Below are positions 59,345-64,000 of a DNA stretch of 64,000 bases, one piece after another. The notes beneath the pieces were generated by a model. The model was given only the letters and a program-made list of their open reading frames with translations, made no database searches and was not told the DNA's origin. The position numbers and the translations under genes were made by a program. Location: contig NZ_LMEB01000006.1 of the NCBI RefSeq assembly GCF_001425945.1, positions 310,001 through 374,000 of the forward strand. Reading direction: 5' to 3'. This DNA is from Brevundimonas sp. Root1279. GTDB lineage: Bacteria; Pseudomonadota; Alphaproteobacteria; Caulobacterales; Caulobacteraceae. Each line of letters opens with the position of its first letter. Position 1 is the stretch's first letter.

Positions 59345-59916
59345 GCGGGGTCAACCACCGCCAGCTCCGGCCACCGGCCGAGCGCATTGGTCACCGCCTT
59401 GTCCCAGCCCTTGGCCACCGGCCGGGTCGGGTTGGGCCGCAGCACCAGGTCGAAGACGTCCTCCAGGCCGAACGGCGCGACGACGCTGATCGAGTCGTCA
59501 TCCTCCAGCCGCACGCCGACGGCGAAGGCGGGGGACACGAAGCGCGCCGGAGCCTCGTCGGTATTTGCCAGGGCCGTATAGGGCTCGCCGAACTTGCCCT
59601 CGAACCACAGGTGGACGCGGGCCTGGTTGCGCATCTCGACCATGTCGCGCAAAGGCGGGTCGAAGGCGGCGGCGACGCGCTTGATGACGACGTCCTCGGC
59701 GTCCCAGCTGGTGTCCGGGTCGAAATAGCCGACGTCGTAGTCGCGGATGCCGTAGCCGGCCGGGCGACCAGTCTGGGCGTTCCAGACGCTCTGGTAGACG
59801 GCGCCCGAGAAGACGCGCCAATCGGGAATGTCCAGCGACCGCAGGGTGGTCATCACCTGCATCAGGCCGGGATCGGCGCGGACGATTTCGGAGAGGCGGG
59901 CTTCGAGATCCGCCAT
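59335..59916 (-). CDS. Nucleotidyltransferase-like family protein (DUF925/COG3575)
   Basis: This 193-aa protein matches the DUF925 group: LRSLDIPDWRVFSGAVYQSVWN, then the acidic GIRDYDVGYFDPDTSWDAEDVVIKR motif, RNQARVHLWFEGKFGEPY and VFDLVLRPNPTRP near the end. The GIRDYDV acidic pair resembles a nucleotidyltransferase metal site. The ATG at 59916 shares one base with the thiD stop (TGATG), so the two are coupled. The biological substrate is unknown. Confidence 0.85.
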   Translation of the reverse strand: MADLEARLSEIVRADPGLMQVMTTLRSLDIPDWRVFSGAVYQSVWNAQTGRPAGYGIRDYDVGYFDPDTSWDAEDVVIKRVAAAFDPPLRDMVEMRNQARVHLWFEGKFGEPYTALANTDEAPARFVSPAFAVGVRLEDDDSISVVAPFGLEDVFDLVLRPNPTRPVAKGWDKAVTNALGRWPELAVVDPAQA

Positions 59917-60716
59917 CAACCCTGCCTCAGCGGCCAGCCGTGGTCGAGCGGGCCGTGGCCCTGGCCCAGGCCGGGGGCGCGGCGCAGGGCCTCGGCGACA
60001 TAGGCCCAGGCCTCGGCCACCGCGATCTCGAGCGTCTGGCCCTTGGCGATGCCGGCGGCGCAGGCGCTGGCCAGGGTGCAGCCGGTGCCATGGGTGTGAC
60101 GGGTGTCGATCCGCTCGCTCTCCAGCACGGTCTCGCCGTGGGGGGTGATCAGCAGGTCGATGACCATGTCGCCCGGGACGTGGCCGCCCTTCATCAGCAC
60201 CGCGCGAGCGCCCAGTTCGAGCAGGGCCTCGCCGGCGCGGCGTTGGCCGTCGAGGTCGGCGACCGGCAGGCCGGTCAGGGCCTCGGCCTCGGGGGCGTTG
60301 GGGGTCAGCAGCAGGGCGCGTGGGATCATCAGGCTGCGCACGGCCTGGACCGCCTCGTCGGGCAGCAGCGGATGACCGCCCTTGGCCACCATGACCGGGT
60401 CGACCACAGCCGGGGCGGTCGTACTGTCGAGGATGGCGGCGACCCGTTCGACCACCTCGGTCGAGCCGAGCATGCCGGTCTTGATCGCGTCGGCGCCGAT
60501 GTCATCGAGCACGGCCCGCGCCTGGGCCTCGATGACGTCGAGCGGCACCGGATGCACGCCGTGAACGCCGAGGGTGTTCTGCACCGTGATCGCCGTGATC
60601 GCCGTGGCCGCATAGCCCCCGAGCATGGTCACGGCCTTGATGTCGGCCTGGATTCCGGCCCCGCCGCCCGAGTCCGAGCCGGCGATGATCAGCACGCGTC
60701 CGAGGGGGGAGGTCAT
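59916..60716 (-). CDS. thiD: Hydroxymethylpyrimidine/phosphomethylpyrimidine kinase
   Basis: ThiD phosphorylates HMP and HMP-P for thiamine synthesis. The 266-aa frame has the ribokinase-fold opening VLIIAGSDSGGGAGIQADIK, the KTGML motif, VVDPVMVAKGGHPLL, LLTPNAPEAEALTG, VLMKGGH and the active-site THGTGCTLASA. I chose the ATG at 60716 (MTSPLGR) over 60752. The gene overlaps the DUF925 gene downstream. No thiamine riboswitch was seen in the upstream 87 nt, which hold the ArsR operator. Confidence 0.94.
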   Translation of the reverse strand: MTSPLGRVLIIAGSDSGGGAGIQADIKAVTMLGGYAATAITAITVQNTLGVHGVHPVPLDVIEAQARAVLDDIGADAIKTGMLGSTEVVERVAAILDSTTAPAVVDPVMVAKGGHPLLPDEAVQAVRSLMIPRALLLTPNAPEAEALTGLPVADLDGQRRAGEALLELGARAVLMKGGHVPGDMVIDLLITPHGETVLESERIDTRHTHGTGCTLASACAAGIAKGQTLEIAVAEAWAYVAEALRRAPGLGQGHGPLDHGWPLRQG

Positions 60717-60773
60717 GGCCGCCGAAATGACCCGTTCCGCCCGCTGGAGCAAGCGGGGCGCATTGATATTGCC

Positions 60774-60797
60774 ATATAGCTATATTGCTAATATAGC
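60774..60797 (+). promoter_or_regulatory. AT-rich dyad operator of the ArsR-SRPBCC operon
   Basis: ATATAGCTATAT (60774-60785) is self-complementary. GCTATATT (60779-60786) and AATATAGC (60790-60797) form a second, overlapping dyad with a GCT spacer. A plausible -35 TTGCCA (60769-60774) and -10 TATAGC (60792-60797) with a 17-nt gap would start transcription at about the ATG (60804). The AT-rich island is unlike its surroundings. Confidence 0.65.
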
Positions 60798-60803
60798 ATA
60801 TTC

Positions 60804-61115
60804 ATGCACGCCGCCCTGCAAGCCCTCGCCGAACCCCACCGCATGGCCATCCTGTCCATGCTGGCCGACGGCGAACGCCCGGCCGGCGACTTCGTCGACG
60901 CCCTGCCCATCGCCCAGCCGACCGTGTCGAAACACCTGTCGGTGTTGCGCGAGGCCGGGTTGGTGACCGTCCGTAAGGACGCGCAGCGCCGTCTCTACAG
61001 CCTCAACCCCGCCCCCCTGGCCGAACTGGACGCCTGGCTGGCCGGTTACCGTCGCTTCTGGACGGATCGGCTCGACGCCCTGGAGGCCCATCTGGACAAG
61101 GAGTTCCCGCAATGA
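60804..61115 (+). CDS. ArsR-family transcriptional regulator (SRPBCC-associated)
   Basis: This 103-aa winged-helix repressor opens MHAALQALAEPHRMAILSML and has the recognition helix QPTVSKHLSVLREAGLVTVRKD and the RRLYSLNPAPLAELDAWL wing. There is no metal-binding CxC motif, so it belongs to the ArsR group that controls AHSA1/SRPBCC genes. It overlaps the first SRPBCC gene by 4 nt. The AT-rich dyad directly upstream implies autoregulation. Confidence 0.92.
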   Translation: MHAALQALAEPHRMAILSMLADGERPAGDFVDALPIAQPTVSKHLSVLREAGLVTVRKDAQRRLYSLNPAPLAELDAWLAGYRRFWTDRLDALEAHLDKEFPQ

Positions 61116-61678
61116 CCGAGACCCTGACCCCAACCTCGCCCCTTGACCGCCTCGGACCGGACGCCGGCGAAATCCGCACCGTCGAGGGCGGCTGGGAGGT
61201 GCGCTTCGAGCGCCGCCTGCGCCATTCACCCGAGCGGGTCTGGAGGGCCCTGACCACCGGCGCGGGCCTGGCCTGCTGGCTGGCCGAGGCCGAGATCGAC
61301 CTGGTCCCGGGCGGCCGCATGGAGCTCAACTTCCGCCAGCCGGACCACGAGTTCATGCCCGACACGCCGGACAGGCGCCGCCAGTCCAACGAGGTGCTGA
61401 CGGTCCGTCCCTACAGCCGGTTCGAGCACACCTTCGGGAGCAATCCGGAGTCCGTCGTCTCCTGGCGGCTCGAGCCCGACGGCGACGGGACGCATCTGGT
61501 GCTGCTGCACAAGCTGCCTGAGTCCTGGGCCGGCGGCCGTAAGAACGTGCTCAGCGGCTGGCACCACCATATGGAAGGGCTGGAGGACGCCATCCACGGC
61601 GTGCGCCACCCGTGGGAATGGGACCGCTGGTTCGCCCTGCGCGACGCCTATGTGGCGCGCGACGAGGATCTCGCGTGA
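61112..61678 (+). CDS. SRPBCC/AHSA1-family protein 1
   Basis: This 188-aa protein contains the START-like AHSA1 fold: WEVRFERRLRHSPERVWRALTTGAGLACWLAEAEIDLVPGGRMEL, then FEHTFG...VSWRLEPDGDGTHLVLLHKLP and a C-terminal helix GWHHHMEGLEDAI. Such proteins bind small hydrophobic ligands. It is the second gene of the ArsR operon, with ATGA overlaps at its start and a GTGA overlap at its end. Confidence 0.88.
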   Translation: MTETLTPTSPLDRLGPDAGEIRTVEGGWEVRFERRLRHSPERVWRALTTGAGLACWLAEAEIDLVPGGRMELNFRQPDHEFMPDTPDRRRQSNEVLTVRPYSRFEHTFGSNPESVVSWRLEPDGDGTHLVLLHKLPESWAGGRKNVLSGWHHHMEGLEDAIHGVRHPWEWDRWFALRDAYVARDEDLA

Positions 61679-62151
61679 CGTCGCCGGTCGCCTCGGCCGG
61701 CATGCTGATCCGCCGGTCGAACGACGAAGTCTTCGAGGCCTTCATCGACCCGGCGATCACCTGCCGCTTCTGGTTCAGCCGCGGCTCGGGCCGGCTGGCG
61801 CCAGGAGCGGAGGTGCGCTGGGACTGGGACATGTACGGCGTCGGCACGGACGTGAAGGTCAAGGCGATCGAGCCCGGCCGTCGCATCCTGATCGACTGGG
61901 ACAACCGCTCGAATCCGACCGAGGTCGAGTGGCGCTTCGAGCCGCGCGGCGAGCATACGTTCGTGACCGTCGAGAACCGCGGCTTCCACGGGACGGCGGA
62001 CGAGCAGGTCGCCACGGCGCTGGACTCGACCGGCGGCTTCGCCCTGGTCCTGGCCGGGGCCAAGATCTGGCTGGAGCACGGCCTCGACCCGCGCTTCGTG
62101 CCCGACCGCCATCCCGACCACCACGTCCCCGGCTGGAAGGACCCGGCATGA
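61675..62151 (+). CDS. SRPBCC/AHSA1-family protein 2
   Basis: This 158-aa AHSA1-type protein starts at GTG 61675, overlapping the previous stop. It shows SAGMLIRRSNDEVFEAFIDPAITCRFWFSRGSGRLAPGAEVRWDW, then VEWRFEPRGEHTFVTVENRGF, and lacks the acidic N-terminal extension of the first copy. It is divergent enough from the other two to suggest distinct ligands. The stop overlaps the next ATG. Confidence 0.88.
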   Translation: MTSPVASAGMLIRRSNDEVFEAFIDPAITCRFWFSRGSGRLAPGAEVRWDWDMYGVGTDVKVKAIEPGRRILIDWDNRSNPTEVEWRFEPRGEHTFVTVENRGFHGTADEQVATALDSTGGFALVLAGAKIWLEHGLDPRFVPDRHPDHHVPGWKDPA

Positions 62152-62570
62152 CCGTCGAAGTCCGCGTCGAGAAGCGCTTCCGCCATCCGCGCGAACGGGT
62201 GTTCGACGCCTTCCTCGATCCGACCCGCGTCGGCGAATGGCTTTTCCATACCCCTGCTGGCGTGATGGAGCGAACCGACTACGACCCCCGCCTCGGCGGC
62301 GCCTTCGCCATCTTCGAGAGGCGGGGGGAAGACCTGGCGCGCCATTTCGGCCGGTTCGTGGAAATCGAACGCCCGGCGCGGATCGTCTTCGACTTCTGGG
62401 TCGACGAGGCTCCCGAAGCGCCGACACGCGTGACCGTGACCTTCGAGCCCGACGGCGCCGGGTGTGTCGTGGTCCTGTCTCACGACCTGGCCCCGGCCTG
62501 GGCCGCCTACGCGGACCGCTCGGCCGCCGGCTGGACCATGATCCTCGACAGCCTCGAACGGACGATCTGA
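62148..62570 (+). CDS. SRPBCC/AHSA1-family protein 3
   Basis: This 140-aa AHSA1-type protein starts at ATG 62148, overlapping the second copy by 4 nt. It shows VRVEKRFRHPRERVFDAFLDPTRVGEWLFHTPAGVMERTDYDPRLGGAFAIFERR and the C-terminal GWTMILDSLERTI helix. It ends the ArsR-controlled cluster; the NDH-2 gene follows after 57 nt with its own ribosome-binding site. Confidence 0.9.
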   Translation: MTVEVRVEKRFRHPRERVFDAFLDPTRVGEWLFHTPAGVMERTDYDPRLGGAFAIFERRGEDLARHFGRFVEIERPARIVFDFWVDEAPEAPTRVTVTFEPDGAGCVVVLSHDLAPAWAAYADRSAAGWTMILDSLERTI

Positions 62571-62627
62571 CCGCGCATTCCGGCCCGCACATCCCTATTT
62601 GGGGTGGAAGCGAGACAGGAGCCGTCA

Positions 62628-63872
62628 ATGGCGCGCAGGACTGTGGTGATCGTGGGAGCCGGCTTCGGAGGCCTGGCCGCCGCCAAGGCGCTGAAGCACG
62701 CCAACGTAGACGTGGTGCTGATCGACCGCACCAACCACCACCTGTTCCAGCCCTTGCTCTACCAGGTCGCCACCGCCGCCCTGTCCCCGGCCGACATCGC
62801 CACGGCGAGCCGCACCCTGCTGCGAGGGCAGGCCAACGCCACCGTCCTGATGGGCGAGGTGGTCGCGGTCGATGCGGCGGCCAAGGTCGTGCGTTGCGCC
62901 GACGGAAAGGCCATCGCCTACGACTGGCTGATCCTGGCCACCGGCGCCGCCTACAGCTTCTTCGGCCACCCCGAGTGGGCCCAGGAGGCGCAGGTGCTGA
63001 AGACGCTGGACGACGCGCTGGACATCCGCGCCCGCCTGCTGGGCGCCTTCGAGCGGGCAGAGCTGTCCGGCGATCCCGCAGAGGCGCGCAAGCTGACCAC
63101 CTTCGTGGTCGTCGGCGCCGGGCCGACCGGGGTCGAGACCGCCGGCACCATCGCCGAAATGGCGCGCATGACCCTGCGCCGCGACTTCCGCCGCATCGAT
63201 CCGACCCAGGCGCGGGTCATCCTGTTCGAGGCCGGGCCGCGGGTGCTGGGCGCCTTCACCGAGCCGCTGTCGGCCTACGCCAAGAAGGCGCTGGAGGAGC
63301 TGGGCGTCGATGTCCGAACCGACACGATGGTCGAGCAGATCTCCGACGGCGTTGTGCAGGCCGGCGGCGAGATCATCGAGGCCGGGGCGGTGCTGTGGAG
63401 CGCCGGCGTCGCCGCCCGTCCGGCCGCCGCCTGGCTCGGCGCCGAGGCGGCGCGCAACGGGGCCGTGGTGGTGGGCCCGGACTGCGCGGTGGCGGGGGTC
63501 GAGAACGTCTTCGCCATCGGCGACGTGGCCAGCTACGCCATGAACGGCGCGCCCCTGCCCGGCCTGGCGCCCGTGGCCAAGCAGCAGGGCGACTGGGTCG
63601 GCAGGCTGATCCGGGCGCGGCTGGAGGGCCGGCCCGACCCGGTCCCGTTCCGCTACAAGGACTGGGGCACGATGGCGGTGATCGGCCGCTCGCGGGCCGT
63701 GGCCATGCTGGGCGGCCTGCGCATGACCGGCCTCCTCGCCTGGCTGGCCTGGTCGATGGTCCACCTGATGCTGCTGATCGACTTCCGCAGCCGGCTGATC
63801 GTCTACGTCAACTGGACCTGGGCCTGGTTCACCAAAGGCCGCGGCGCGCGCCTGCTCACCCGGCTGCCGTGA
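62628..63872 (+). CDS. Type II NADH dehydrogenase-like FAD oxidoreductase
   Basis: This 414-aa membrane-associated flavoprotein has two Rossmann motifs, VVIVGAGFGGLAAAKAL (FAD, near the N-terminus) and FVVVGAGPTGVETAGTIAEM (NAD, about 163-182), plus NVFAIGDVASY for the second FAD contact. The FQPLLYQVATAALSPADIA stretch is typical of NDH-2. The C-terminal hydrophobic helices (GLLAWLAWSMVHLMLLIDFRSRLIVYVNW) attach it to the membrane. It would pass electrons from NADH to quinone without proton pumping. The ATG at 62628 follows ACAGGAGCC. Confidence 0.9.
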   Translation: MARRTVVIVGAGFGGLAAAKALKHANVDVVLIDRTNHHLFQPLLYQVATAALSPADIATASRTLLRGQANATVLMGEVVAVDAAAKVVRCADGKAIAYDWLILATGAAYSFFGHPEWAQEAQVLKTLDDALDIRARLLGAFERAELSGDPAEARKLTTFVVVGAGPTGVETAGTIAEMARMTLRRDFRRIDPTQARVILFEAGPRVLGAFTEPLSAYAKKALEELGVDVRTDTMVEQISDGVVQAGGEIIEAGAVLWSAGVAARPAAAWLGAEAARNGAVVVGPDCAVAGVENVFAIGDVASYAMNGAPLPGLAPVAKQQGDWVGRLIRARLEGRPDPVPFRYKDWGTMAVIGRSRAVAMLGGLRMTGLLAWLAWSMVHLMLLIDFRSRLIVYVNWTWAWFTKGRGARLLTRLP

Positions 63873-64000
63873 CCGCCGCCTGCACCGCCAGGGCCTGAAC
63901 GGTCTCGCGCACGTCGTGGACGCGGATGACGCCTGCCCCACGACGCGCCGCCTCCAGCGCCAGGGCGAGCGAGCCGCCGAGCCGGTCGCCGGAGTCGAAG
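63856..64000 (-). CDS. folP: Dihydropteroate synthase C-terminus (partial, 5' end outside window)
   Basis: Reading leftward from the window edge, the frame gives FDSGDRLGGSLALALEAARRGAGVIRVHDVRETVQAL and ends at 63856. RVHDVRETVQAL is the conserved C-terminal block of FolP, with the His-Asp pair that contacts the pterin pyrophosphate. It converges with and overlaps the NDH-2 gene by 17 nt. About 47 residues are visible. Confidence 0.85.
   Translation of the reverse strand, partial: FDSGDRLGGSLALALEAARRGAGVIRVHDVRETVQALAVQAAVTAAG

Overview
The window is a GC-rich, densely packed alphaproteobacterial chromosome segment, most likely from the Caulobacterales (Brevundimonas- or Caulobacter-like). 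This rests on a PleC-type hybrid-free sensor kinase, a tandem pair of S46 dipeptidyl peptidases, an RpoE-ChrR pair next to an amine-oxidase/DUF1365 operon, a DUF2177 protein, and GGAAC-N16/17-GGTT motifs resembling promoters of the alphaproteobacterial general stress sigma factor EcfG/SigT. No tRNA, rRNA, CRISPR array, transposase or prophage gene was seen. It reads as core chromosome broken up by short intergenic palindromic repeats.

Layout. 0-3 kb: a minus-strand DevBCA-like exporter operon (FtsX-type permease, ATPase, HlyD adaptor cut by the window edge). 3-8.4 kb: two S46 peptidases with a palindromic repeat between them, then a cluster of CTAG-rich repeats around a small Cys/His protein. 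8.4-13.6 kb: pgsA, a beta-carbonic anhydrase, an OmpA-domain protein, uvrC and two small membrane proteins. 13.6-17.1 kb: an ECF sigma/ChrR pair and a divergent FAD amine oxidase/DUF1365 operon with facing sigma-E-like promoters, a probable singlet-oxygen stress module. 17.1-25.4 kb: Nudix, pteridine reductase/folB, membrane proteins, a stress-type SDR, DUF4126, dusA, a frameshifted UBP zinc-finger gene and a DUF4142 lipoprotein. 25.4-30.5 kb: a CPA2 antiporter, a VWA-domain exported protein and a YcaQ/AlkX-type DNA glycosylase.

30.5-40.1 kb: a composite palindromic repeat, a TetR-EmrB-EmrA-like efflux operon with a clear operator, an ALDH7-type dehydrogenase, a small Gly/Tyr-rich exported protein, a CBS protein and the pleC-like kinase. 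40.1-54.7 kb: a long minus-strand run holding an EF-hand protein/ECF sigma/anti-sigma/heavy-metal-sensor-like operon, glnE, GNAT, a two-component system, a Do-family protease, ccmIEFH and a 453-aa unknown protein. 54.8-58 kb: a second two-component system with an exported partner, and a paralogue of the 36-kb exported protein. 58-64 kb: PhzF, GNAT, a nucleotidyltransferase, thiD, an ArsR regulator with three overlapping SRPBCC genes, NDH-2, and the C-terminus of folP.

Many junctions are 4-nt ATGA/GTGA/TTGA overlaps, so translational coupling is common. Envelope stress and signalling dominate: two ECF modules, three histidine kinases with two partner regulators, a Do protease, cytochrome c maturation, and three EcfG-like promoters in front of small stress-type genes. 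Organism assignment and all functions are inferred from protein motifs read by eye; no database search was run.
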